From Bimuria novae-zelandiae CBS 107.79 (lineage: Eukaryota; Ascomycota; Dothideomycetes; Pleosporales; Didymosphaeriaceae): a stretch of 64,000 nt of DNA. Within the stretch, counting starts at the first letter, position 1. Every line of letters begins with the position of its first letter. The notes beneath the pieces were generated by a model. The model worked only from the letters and a program-made list of their open reading frames with translations, did no database searches and had not been told where the DNA came from. Shown here one piece after another: positions 44,690 through 55,000 of the stretch. The stretch spans positions 56,854-120,853 of the forward strand of contig ML976794.1 in the NCBI GenBank assembly GCA_010015655.1. Direction: 5' to 3'. A program made the translations under genes and the position numbers.

Positions 44690-46054
44690 CTGATTGCAGG
44701 ATGCACATGTGATCGGCGATTAAGGCGGACGAGCGCCTCTCACTCAGCGGCAAGATATAGCCAAACTATTCAGAAGGATGCACGGAAGTAACGTATTTTG
44801 ATTCGGTATTGCTCAGGGTATCTTTAATATCTTTTCGGTTCCAGCGTCATCGCAGAGTTTGATGAAACACAAACCGAGCTGGCAGCAGTACTCTGCAAAC
44901 ACAAGCTCAAAAATTTATCGAGTACCTGCCGAGGCAAAACCGACTGCTCTCGTTGTGCCGTTGCTCAGTCACTTTGTTCTGTTCCTTCTTTTCATCATAG
45001 TGATCGTTTTTCCCGCCTTCATGTAGGCTGTTCCAGCTCATACGAAGCAGATCATTCAATTGAAAACCCTCCGACGAGGATTGGACGTCTTCCTCGGTTC
45101 CATCCTCACAGCCTGACCGGACGGCCCTCTCGCTTTCTGGACACATCATGTCAGTCATGCGAGTTAAAACCAGGCCGGAAGCACGTAGAAGACGATCGAT
45201 CTTCGTGTGTGAAATGCGGTCTGAGCTTAACTTCTTCAATGGGATTAGCAATACCGCTGGCTCTATCGATATCAGAGTCGATACCACAGTCGTTGGAGTT
45301 GTCGGAAGAATCGTCATCGGAACACTCGTATTCGTTTTCTGAACCAGCCTCTTCGGTGTCGTCGGTCTCTGACGTTTCAAACATTGAATGTAGTAGCGGT
45401 GTATTCCGATCGAGTGTGCTGGATAGGAGAGCCAAGCGCCGCAAATCATGCCCTGAGGCAGCGCTCAGTTTGCTCGAGGTGGCGGCAACAAGGTACCATA
45501 GCTCGTTCATGCTCATTGGTGTGGTTGCCCGCATCGGTAAATGCTCTTGGAATATAATATTCGGGCTCTGTATGGCAGTCTCCAGCGATGGAGGTAGAAG
45601 AGAAGGCTACCGAGGTGGATGATGTCTTTTTCACATCCCAGCCTTTCATTTGTGCCCGGTCGTAGAACTACCTAGCAATTCCGCGTCGAAACGTCTACCG
45701 TAATGCTACAAATTCAAGGTTGTTGGCAGCCAGGGAGCGAATTCGCTGCAATCTAGAAGCTATGTAGCTACGGATCTAGGTTTGGCCCGAGATCGCGTCG
45801 GGGAACACGTCTTCAACTCATTCTCACCGTACAGGCAGTTAACGATACCCTGGTTTTGCTGCTCGGACCTATTGCTTCCTATTGGTTGAAATTGATTACT
45901 TAAACCCGTCTCGCGCTCCAAATGTCCGGTGCGGCCCACGGGAGTCACGCCACCATTATCAGAGAAAAATCACACAATCGGCAAATCGACCGGTCCCATC
46001 CGCATGAGGCACATTTCCATGTTCTACTAACCGTTGAACCAGATTCCCATTGCA
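44690..46054. other. GC-balanced island flanked by transposons
   Basis: About 1.36 kb with normal composition, between RIP-mutated blocks. It contains the broken minus-strand coding sequence at 44907-45606 and further open but unrecognised frames at 45650-46050. It is probably host DNA, or an element copy that escaped RIP. The right border is the 55-bp inverted repeat of the piggyBac-like element. Confidence 0.5.
44907..45606 (-). pseudogene. Unrecognised acidic protein, frame-shifted
   Basis: A minus-strand frame opens after a TAG at 45607 (possibly a 3' splice site, GGTAG) and reads PSLETAIQSPNIIFQEHLPM, then ELWYLVAATSSKL. An acidic Ser/Asp/Glu-rich stretch follows (residues about 75-110), and it stops at 45151-45153. 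Around 45190 a second minus frame takes over in coding style (KIDRLLRASGLVLTRMTDMM, then a Glu/Ser-rich part) and ends at TGA near 44907. A single frameshift or a short intron there would join them. Codon use looks coding, with no RIP stops. No domain was recognised. The 137-codon plus-strand frame opposite (45209-45622) is taken as a shadow. Confidence 0.45.
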
Positions 46055-46109
46055 TATCCCCCGCATGGCCAAAATCTGCCGCACACGGGCCACATGGAAA
46101 TGGCCAATC
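46055..46109 (+). repeat. Left inverted repeat of piggyBac-like element
   Basis: 55 bp, identical in inverse to 50084-50138. C-rich at its outer end, as in piggyBac termini. Confidence 0.9.
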
Positions 46110-47405
46110 AGGACAGCTGCCAAGTAAACATCAAATCTGTATCGTGATGTTAGCAACTTCTGTTTACTAGCTAAAATACACCTTTTTTAAAATTGCTTAT
46201 ATTTATAAACATGCTAAAAGCTGCTAGCATAGTTAGTAATAATCCTAACTTTATAAAATAAAAAAAATATAGTAAATCTAATACTAAAAGGCCTAATTTG
46301 CTAGTAAATCTACTACCTAATTAGAAACTTCTTAATATTAGTAATTTATAGATTTTTAAAGAGGCTAACCTACCTAAAAATATTAATTATAGTAATTTAA
46401 TTACTTTATTTAACTTATACTTTTCCACTAACGTTATAAACTATATAGTATACTTTATAAATTAGCATGCTAAGGCGCTCCTCGCAGTAACGCCTAGTAG
46501 TTACTATAATTAAAAACTAATATCTTTAATAGAGCTATATACGTACTTTGTAATTATTATTTATATAGGCGTCTACTGGAAGAAGGACCACTGGAACGCT
46601 TCTATACATAAAATGAACGACTTTATGTCTCGCCAGCGCTGGCAGTAGCTGGATTAATACCAATATTATACTAAGGTAGAGTAGAGCTTTTGCTCCCTAT
46701 TTAGCCACGTTTAGGATTTCTTTTAGCTACTCTGCGAGCGCTTGCTACTGAATTAGATATCTAGTAAGCACCTCTATATTAATAAGGTAATTATAAGATT
46801 TACTAGATACGCGTTAGAATAAGTAATAATTAAAATAAAGCTTATACCTAAAGGCTATAATACCTAGTATTTAGTAAATAATATAGCAATATTTAACTAG
46901 TTTTTTATATCTATAGTAAAAGACTTATTAATTTAATTAAAATTACTAACGCTAACGCTATTAGTAGATCTTTAGCTTTAATAAAGTTTATCCTTATTAC
47001 TTTTATACTTGTGAAGAATAACGCTAGAAAAAGGCTTTTTCTAGCTAGCTATTATATTATTTAAGATAATAACCTTTTTAATACGATACTTATGTTTAAA
47101 TATTTTAAATTTAAATGCATTAGCTACGCTAGGACTATTAAGATAACAAAAATAATAATAAAGAAAATCTTTAAGCAGGCCGTAAAAGTAGAATTTTAAA
47201 TAAATAACGCACCTATTACTTATAAAAAGCTATTTAAAGAGCGCTTTAATAATAATCTTATATAGCTAAAAACACACGCTTAGTAGTTCTTAAAGTAAAG
47301 AAAAATACGCTAGGCGCTATTAGCGTTAAAGGAAGTACTAAAGGTAGCTTAAAAAGATAATTAGTTTATGCTTTTTACTAGTATAGTTATAAATTATAAG
47401 TATTA

Positions 47406-49252
47406 ACGTGGTTCACCACCGAGCGGGCCAACCCCACCGAGCGGGCCAACTTTGCTAAATGCAGCCCACCTCTAGCTTATACTATAATGCTATCACAACA
47501 TAACGCGTAATAACCTTATACTAAAAGCGCACTATAGCTTACTATATAAGCTATAATTAAAGATCGCGATAAGAGTAAAAGACGTGTTATTATAGCCTTT
47601 AGCGTGCCTTAAATAATAGTATAATAACGACGCTAAGGAGCCCTCTCTTAACGCGATCGCGAGCCTAACTTAAAGAAGCTAACTAAGCTAGAGGAGGAGG
47701 CTCTAGTCTAACGTATACTTAAGCTTAACTAGCGAGGAATAGGTGTAATAAGAGATATAATCTAAGATATAGCTAATAATCTACTTGCTAAGCGCGGTGG
47801 ATAGCCTATTAGTAAGTACTAGATAGACAGGCTTAAGACGCGTACGCTAGAAATTAAGCTTTAAAGAAGCTATCTATATAATTATTAGTAAGCCCTAAAC
47901 GAAAATCTACGTATTATAACGCCCTAGTTCGAGCTAGTTACTAATACTAAGACTAAGTACGGTATTGCTAATGACGACACGTACAACTTCGACAAGACAG
48001 GCTTTATAATAGGGGTAATACAGGGTTAGATAGTCTTTACAGGCTCTAAGAAGCAAAGTAACCTAAAGAAGATTTAACCTAGTAATTATAGGTAGATTAC
48101 TAATATTTAAGGTGTTAGCGCTAAAGGCTAGGCTCTACCACCCTTTCTTATCTTCCTTAATAAGATTCTAATCACGTCCTGGTTCTACAATCTACCCTAA
48201 GACTAGGTTATTAAAGTTAGTCCTAATAGCTAGACGTTAAACAAGCTTGGCCTTGCCTAGCTAAGGCACTTTAATACCTATACTAAGGCGCGTAGTTTAG
48301 GTGCACACTAGCTACTAATTATAAATAGTTATAAGAGCCACTGCTCACACGAATTCTACAAATACTATAAGGAACAGAAGATTATTATTCTCTATATGCC
48401 TCTACACTTATTACACCTCTTGTAGCTACTTAATATAGGTTGTTTTTCGCCTTTAAAGCGGGCGTACAGCAATGAGATTAGTAGCTTAGCATGGTATAGC
48501 ACTAAGTAAATTAAGAAGGAGGTCTTTTTACTAGCCTTTAAAGTAGCTTTTAAAAAGGTAATAATAAAGGCGAACATCTGAGTAGGCTTTAGAGGCGCTA
48601 GATTAGTCCTACACGACCTAGAGGCAGTGTTATTAAGACTTAATATGGTTCTTCGTACGCCAACTCCACCTAACGTAGAGGATACCCTATGGGAATTAAA
48701 AACACTAAGCAACCTCCGCGAGATAGAGGCTTAGTTAATGCTAGTTTGTAAGCGTGTACAGAAGTATAAAGATTTACTAGTTTCTCCGCTTCTTAGAGCT
48801 GTTAAGCAGCTTAATAAAGGTGTTGCATTAATAGGGCACGAAATAGTATTAATGTAATAAGAAATAGTAAGGCTTTGCAAGATAGTAAAGATAGTAATAA
48901 AGGTAAAAAGTTAAAAGAGGAAGTATATTTAGGTAGCTAAGACACTTACAGTAGGAGAGGTAGTCGATTTAATAGCTGAAAAGGATAGTAGTGGGCAAAA
49001 GGAGGGTGAAGAGTCTGCAAAGAGGGTGCGTGGGCAGAGGCGCTGCGGACGTTGCGGCGAAGCTACCCACAACGCTCGCACCTGCGCAGTAGAAATTATA
49101 GATGCATCTAATAGCGATAAGTCTAAATAGTATTTCTATGTTCTGCGAATTATAGTAAATTATAGTAGTGTTGTAGGAGGCGCTTCGCAATAGACTGACT
49201 TTTAAAAAGTAGCCCGCTCGGTGGGGTTGGCCCGCTCGGTGGTGAACCACGT
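47406..49252 (+). mobile_element. Fot1/pogo-like transposon (pogo-1)
   Basis: 1,847-bp Tc1/mariner-superfamily element with TA on each side (47404-47405 and 49253-49254) and 41-bp inverted repeats beginning ACGTGGTTCACC. Each terminal repeat holds two copies of CCACCGAGCGGGCCAAC, 18 bases apart. It lies inside the piggyBac-like transposase and leaves its frame unchanged when removed. The termini are not RIP-mutated; the coding part is. Confidence 0.92.
47487..49130 (+). pseudogene. Fot1/pogo-like transposase, RIP-mutated
   Basis: 548 codons in one frame, ATG 47487 to TAG 49128-49130, broken only by TAA/TAG. Order: helix-turn-helix (KLTKLEEEALV then ILKLN.RGIG), CENP-B-type second domain (ANNLLAKRGG, then ISKY.IDRL), and the DDE domain. 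The DDE domain shows DTYNFDKTGFIIGVI (first catalytic Asp), INSYKSHCSHEF (second) and the block LYMPLHLLHLL with GCFSPLKRAY. FRGARLVL and LRTPTPPNVED follow. A C-terminal CCHC knuckle CGRCGEATHNARTC (about 49041-49082) is typical of fungal pogo transposases. It would bind the terminal repeats and integrate at TA. It is non-functional because of stops. Confidence 0.9.
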
Positions 49253-50083
49253 TAACGTTATCTCTTAGTATAGTATTAACTTTTATATAGCTTCTTAGGA
49301 CGTTAAAAGGCTCCATTAATGCTTTAAGATAGTATTAAATAATAAGAAAATCTTTAAAGATGCCTTTAGTAATAACGCTATTAAGTTACTAGAGATACGA
49401 ATAATAATAGATAATTATAATACTTATAAGAGTAAGGTTAATTAATTTAATTAGTATAAAAGTTACTACTTTATTTAGTAGGCTAAATAGTATACTTACC
49501 GTCCTTTACTTTACTTCTTACTTAATTTAACACTAAATAACACCTATAGGCTATTATTATACTTATCTTAGCTATTCGCAAAAAGGACAGGTTATAAAGA
49601 CTTCTTATATAGCTTAATTAAGTAGCTTTTTAAGCGCGGAGGCCGACTTTGCAATAGTAGTAATAAACGTCAGCACGTAGACAATATCATCAGCGACGCT
49701 GGCAGCTCCCACACGTCTACAAAGCTGTTTGGAGAGGGCAAGACCTATGTATCTTGTGCGACGTCTGGGCGTAAAGTACACAACTCAGGACCCTCACGGC
49801 AGCCTCTTAAGACTACTTCTAGTAATCGTAAAGCTCCTCCACGTACTCCGCGTAGTAGCTTTAGCTATAGGGCGTGTAGGCTACCTTTATATAGGCTAGA
49901 GGAGCGTCCTAAGTGCTGGCAAGAGTACCTATAGCGCTATTAAATAATTATATTAAAAGATATCTCTTAAAGCTTAATTATTAAGTAGTTTTATTAAAAA
50001 CCTAAAAGAAATTAAGTCTTTATATAAATCTATATATAAATTTTAACTCCTTTAGTATTCGTTAGAAGTCAGAGCAAAACTCC

Positions 50084-50138
50084 GATTGGCCATTTCCATG
50101 TGGCCCGTGTGCGGCAGATTTTGGCCATGCGGGGGATA
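50084..50138 (-). repeat. Right inverted repeat of piggyBac-like element
   Basis: 55 bp, exact inverse of 46055-46109. Its presence creates misleading open frames (50062-50355). Confidence 0.9.
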
Positions 50139-50224
50139 GTATAGGAAAATTGAACATGTGGGCACAATTGTTAACAATCAAATATACTTCCAAATCTCGA
50201 GCTTCGAACGGACAAATTGCTAAT

Positions 50225-50413
50225 TTAAGTAAAGGCGACTGCGAGAGAATTGTAAGCCGCTGTCCAATTGCGCACGTCGGTTTCGAGCTTTTGCTTGTCG
50301 GCTTCAAGCTGTCGGCAGTAGTGCACAGCGTCCAGTTGTTTCTGCTCGGTCGCATGCAACATCTCTTTGGAGATTTTATAAGACTCGATCTCGATTTGGA
50401 AAGACGTCAGACC
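50225..50413 (-). pseudogene. C-terminal coding fragment with coiled coil
   Basis: Unmutated minus-strand frame of 62 residues ending at TAA 50225-50227. It begins GLTSFQIEIES at the abrupt border with RIP-mutated DNA near 50414, so the 5' part is missing. Residues 10-60 have heptad-like spacing (EMLHATEQKQLDAV, then RQLEADKQKLETDV). No family recognised. The 275-base island carrying it lies between the piggyBac-like end and decayed DNA. It could be the end of a host gene or of an accessory transposon protein. Confidence 0.4.
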
Positions 50414-50992
50414 GGCTAATAATTAAGCCGCTAACAAGCGCTTAATTATTTAGCTTAAGCTTAGCTTAGTTCTATTAATCTAAGCTAATATGTAGTAATT
50501 TACTAATAAGCTAAGCTAAGGAGGGAAGGATTAATTATTTAGCTTATTAAACTTAATAAAAAGTAAGTAGTAAAGTAGTTTTAGGCTAAGTTTAGTAATA
50601 TTTTTAAGGCTACTATATAGACGATCTCACGACACTTTTTCAGTGTTATACTAGTATAGTAATTAGCCTATTAATAGCTAAGTTACTTACTAGTACTAAT
50701 AAGTAGCTAGCCACCTCTAGTAGCACGCGATTTTAGCTATTACTTTATTTCTTTAGCTATACTAAGCTTACTTATTATACTACTAAAGTAGTTAAAACGC
50801 GCACGTAATAGCGCTGTAATTCTTAAGCTATATAAGTGTGCTAAAATAGCTATTTAAGGTACTTTTACCTAGTTAATTAAGCTAAATAATATATAATTAA
50901 TGCTATTACAGTGACTATTATTTTATATAGATAGTAAAGTATAAAATATTATTTTAGCTCCTAACGATAGCATGTATTATTGCACTAGTACT
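50414..50992. other. RIP-mutated DNA, unassigned
   Basis: About 580 bases of AT-rich sequence left of gypsy E. CAGTGTTA at 50641 resembles hAT-type termini but has no partner. Nothing else recognised. Confidence 0.35.
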
Positions 50993-51609
50993 TATCTACT
51001 TTTAAAAGGAAAATTACTATAATTTAAGATAAACGTAAGTGATCTCGCCATAGGCGCGTGCGTAAAATAAGAAAAGAATGGTAAATGGCATCTAATTGCG
51101 TACTACTGACGAAAGTTTAACGACGCAGAAACACGATACGACGGATATAATAAAGAACTCTACTCTATCGTAAGAGTATTAAAACACTAAATAATCTACG
51201 TCCTCAGCTACTTAACGCTAAAAATCTATATAGATTATAAAAATTCACTATAATTTATAACTGTAAAAGAACTTATACCGCGATAATAGCAATAGTTATA
51301 AATTACTAAGTAATATAAGTTTAAGGTTATTTATATAGTAAGAAAAATGAATAGGCGAGTAGACGCGCTTAGCTAATAAAATAACTTTATAAAAGAAAAG
51401 GTAAAGACCTACTCCGCGATACTGTAGAAAAATATAAATAGATTTTTTAAACCCATAGTAGAACTTAATTAGCTTCCTATTACGATACGAGAAGTATCTA
51501 AAGAACAGTAAAATAAAGTTACATAATAATACTATAATAACCTAATATATAGACACTTAGGCATTAAGAAAATAATAAAACTTATTTAATAACATTACTT
51601 ATTTAGAGG
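50993..51609 (+). pseudogene. Gypsy E RNase H and start of integrase
   Basis: Plus-strand reading matches B near 19860-20150. RNase H has AIGACVK, WHLIAY, RYDGYNKELYSIV and IYIDYKN. A segment RVDALS follows, and then the integrase zinc region (IYRHLGIKK) up to the A3 insertion. Stops are TAA/TAG. Confidence 0.75.
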
Positions 51610-51730
51610 TGTTACGGTCCAGAAGCCGACGGTGGGACGGAGAGCCTTATGACGGCATCCGGGCCCCACCTCAGGATTACGTAACGTCCCAGGCTATCCC
51701 AGACGCCAAGACCATAGGACACCGTAGGAC

Positions 51731-51750
51731 CACGTGACCCTGGTCACGTG
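51731..51750. promoter_or_regulatory. CACGTG palindrome in LTR U3
   Basis: CACGTGACC, two bases, GGTCACGTG: two E-boxes as 9-bp inverted arms. Each half contains GTCACGTG, which fits the Cbf1/CDEI-type bHLH consensus RTCACRTG. It is about 75 bases upstream of a TATA-like run. The same site is at 16944-16963 and 58254-58273, and related ones occur in the other LTR families. Binding is inferred. Confidence 0.45.
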
Positions 51751-51823
51751 ATGTCCCAAGAAATCCCATGGGATCCCACGGTTCCGGGTTATGGGACATC
51801 GTGGGATTCTATAGGACAAGGAG

Positions 51824-51838
51824 GATATATATATATGA
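51824..51838 (+). promoter_or_regulatory. TATA-like element in A3 LTR
   Basis: Alternating TA run (GATATATATATATGA) downstream of the CACGTG palindrome, in the position expected for the retrotransposon promoter. It is partly preserved in the other A LTRs. Confidence 0.4.
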
Positions 51839-52094
51839 TGGTTTCCTATATTATGCTCCTTGTAGTTAACTTACATATCTTCTGTGCGAGTACGTTCTCC
51901 TATATAGACTAATAGTTATTTTACCTTATTATAAAATTAAATTATTTAGCCTCGCGCTACGTATCGCATTAACTTATACTACTAAATAATTTATAAAGTA
52001 CTACGATACCTTACTACCCTAACCTAAATTAGAATAAGGTGTAAGAGCTCTATAACACTTTAACTACCCTATAGTATAATAGTAGGACCTAGTT

Positions 52095-55000
52095 TGACTA
52101 CTATAGCCTTAGCACCTAAGAAAAAGACTTTAAGAGAAATAGTTATTAAATAAGTAGCTTAGATAGCCTAGCTATAGGAAATTATTAACTAAATAAGCAA
52201 GAAGATAAGCAAATAGAAAGATACGAAATATTAACTAAAAGTCTTAAAGCCTAAACCCTACTCTAGAAAGGGCTATTTAGGAACGTTCCTAATCTAGATA
52301 GAACTATTTATCTGCTACAACCTAGGAAAGTTTAACATGGAACAAGATAAGATCTTAGTTACCTATATAAATATGCAGGACAAAGCAGCCATATAGGCTA
52401 GGCTAATAATTAATAACTTTCTTAAGTATAGTAAATTAGAGGATTATATTTTAGACGCTACTAAGGACGCCTTTAAAGACTAGGAATCCTTTTATAAGGC
52501 TATAAAAGGAATATTTAGCACTATTAATAAAGGGCATTAAGCTAAAATACGCCTTTAACGCCTATATTAGGAAAAATCTGTAGTACTTTATGTATTAGAG
52601 TTTAAACAGATCGTGGTAGAACTTAATAAATAAGGAGAAGCCCCGCTTATAATCGCCTATAATAATAGACTAAAAGAATTAGTTAAAGACGAACTAGTCT
52701 ACTAAGGAAAAGCAGATAATCTAGAAGAGCTTATTAATAATGCTATTAAAGTAGATAATTACCTATACAAACAAAAGCTAGAGAAATAGCATAGCACTTA
52801 ACTACTCTCTAGAAAAGAAAATAACGCTAAACCCGTCGGAAGAGATCGGGATAGGGACGTTATTATAATTAATGAAGCCCGATAGTACAAAAAGAGAAGT
52901 AGCAAGGGAAAACAGCCATATAAATTAAAAAAAGGCTACCAGGGCAAGAGCGGCGTCTCGCAGGAAGAGCAAGAATAAAGGTTTAAGGATAAGGCCTGCC
53001 TCTAATGCGGTAAACAAGGCCACTTCGCCAAGGACTATAAAGGTTAGGAGATCAAGGCCAATACAACTAACCTCCTATAAATAGCTATAGCCACCCTTAC
53101 GCTAGCAGAAGCAGAGGAAGTAGATCTTATATAAGAAATCCTAGAACTAGTAAAAGAATAAGGGGAGGAACGAAAAACCCTCCACGAATATTAGATCTTT
53201 TAGTAACTAGTAGATAACACCTACTAAATGTGTAATAGCACGCTATATTACTTATCTTAGTACAAGGCAAAGGTAATTATCTAAGAACCACTTGCGTGGG
53301 ACGCTTATTAGCTTACTAAAAAGTTACAAAGACCCTTAAAGTAGTACCTACGCTAGGTTACAATATAAGAATAATATGCACATGCCAAGTGGTGGCAGTG
53401 CACACGAAAAGGATGCTAATAGCACTCTAAGGCTAGAGTTAAAGCCTTTTATTTTTTAGGAGGCTTAGAATATTATAGACTTAGGAAAAACTAGTATAGC
53501 GTATCTAATAATTACTATAAATACTTTTTAGTCTATTAGGCTAAGCACTATAAATGGAATAGCTAGTATTAATACTTTAATATTACCTACGAAATATATC
53601 GGTAGTAGAAATTTAAGATAGGCTAGTTCCCTTAGGGCCTAGACCCCCGCGACACTAGTATAATAATAGGAAATATATAGCTAGGAAGAGACGCAGACTA
53701 CCTAATAATTAGTTAAAACTAATATAACCCGCAGTGCTTTGCACACCTAAGCCTATAAGAGGAGGTAGCCTCCTCTAATAGCTACCTAGGGCACAACGCA
53801 TTAGCATAGAATAAATATCTTACCTTAAATTACCTATAGCATGGGAACTAGGGGGTATATAAATTTAATAGAATTAGAGAGACCTACGCGCTGTACTAAT
53901 AATAATATAAGTAGCACTAGGTTAAAGAAGTCTCGAAGCTAGCCTGGCTTAAAGGATAGATCTAAGAGGCAGAAGCCTTATAGGAGGGCTAAAACAAGTC
54001 TAAGGACTCTAAGGACTTAAAAAACTAAATTATTACTAGGTAATAAGCTACACTAGTAATAGTATAATTATTATAGCTTATTAAGTTAACACTCGCCGAG
54101 TTAAGAAACGCTTAATTAAAGATATTACAGTATACGGACACTATATTATAGCACTTATTAATTTAGGGGTAGACGCATGTCTAATAGCCCCACGAGTAAT
54201 TAAGTAATATAATATACTGTATTATAATAAAAAAATACCGCTGTAAATAGGACTCGCGAATAGGACCTAATTATAAGGATATAGTAATAGTTAGCTACGA
54301 CTCGAAACGGCGCTAGTATAAGTTAATATAAAAGGCCTAGAAAGCTAACACGTCTTTACTATTACAGAATTAGGAGACATAGAAGCTATCGTCGGATACA
54401 AATAGCTAGAATAATATAATCTATAGATAGACTAGATTAAACAAACGATCCTTCCCCGAAATCTACTAGTAATAGCTTAGGCGAGCCCTGAAGGAAGAGA
54501 AACTCTCTAGAAACCTTAGGCAAGAAAGGAGAACTAACTATCTAGGATATAAGAAATATTAGTATGCAAAATAGATAGGATTTTACAACGACACCTAGGA
54601 CAGGTGCACTATATATAGGTCTAGGAGGCTAAAATAGTCTCTAACGACCTAGGTCTACTAGAAGAATATAAGGAATTCGCAGATCTATTTAAGGAGCACG
54701 ACGAGACTGTCCTGCCTAAATATAAAGAGTAGGATTACGAGATACTACTAATAAAAGGAGCTAAGCTATAGCTAAAATGCCTAAGGCCCCTTACTTACGA
54801 ATAGGAAAAAGAGTTAAAAGAGCTAATATAGAAGAATCTACGCTTAAGGAAGTAAAGACTTAGTTAGAGCCCTGCGGCCTTCCCTATACTCTTTATTCGC
54901 AAAAAAGATAACAGACTATAACTTTATATAAATTATAGATAGCTAAACGCTATTATAGTTAAAAACTACTACTTACTACCCCTAATCACGGAGCTTATAG

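Larger units (their letters stand above)
46211..49943 (+). pseudogene. piggyBac-like transposase, split and RIP-mutated
   Basis: From ATG 46211 to TAA 49941-49943. Leaving out 47406-49254 (the pogo-like element plus one TA) gives 628 codons in one unbroken register. The N-terminus reads LFNLYFSTNVINYIVYF, the usual opening of DDE_Tnp_1_7. Next come GVYWKKDHWNAS and DFMSRQRWQ, then SFCSLF, then SSKHLYINKVIIRFTRYALE, where the first catalytic Asp (IDE) is now Asn. The C-terminal half has KSKVN.FNQYKSYY followed by YRPLLYFLL, the conserved VDxFDQ...YY...RPLLxFLLD block, and a Cys-rich tail ending CWQEYL. The transposase would catalyse cut-and-paste transposition in the nucleus. All stops are TAA/TAG, so it is dead. 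Confidence 0.8.
46055..50138 (+). mobile_element. piggyBac-like transposon, split by a pogo-like element
   Basis: Perfect 55-bp terminal inverted repeats at 46055-46109 and 50084-50138 (outer part TATCCCCCGCATGG) bracket a piggyBac-type (DDE_Tnp_1_7) transposase. Without the nested pogo-like element and its TA it is about 2.24 kb. The body is RIP-mutated but the terminal repeats are not. PiggyBac elements normally duplicate TTAA; here the flanks are GCA and GTA with no TTAA, so the outer boundary or the target is unusual. Confidence 0.75.
51610..52057 (+). repeat. 5' LTR of gypsy A3
   Basis: 448 bp, TGTTACGG to TATAACA. Contains the palindrome CACGTGACCCTGGTCACGTG (51731-51750) and a TATA-like run (51824-51838). 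Confidence 0.95.

Noticed and set aside
45209..45622. 137-codon plus-strand ORF, Ser-rich
   Set aside because: Mirror of the acidic minus-strand frame (Ser/Ser-Ser from Glu/Asp codons reversed); the minus frame looks more protein-like. Not excluded with certainty.
50062..50355. 97-codon minus-strand ORF
   Set aside because: Crosses the piggyBac-like terminal repeat and overlaps the better 62-residue frame; it shares residues with a frame at 45922-46170 only because both read the same inverted repeat.
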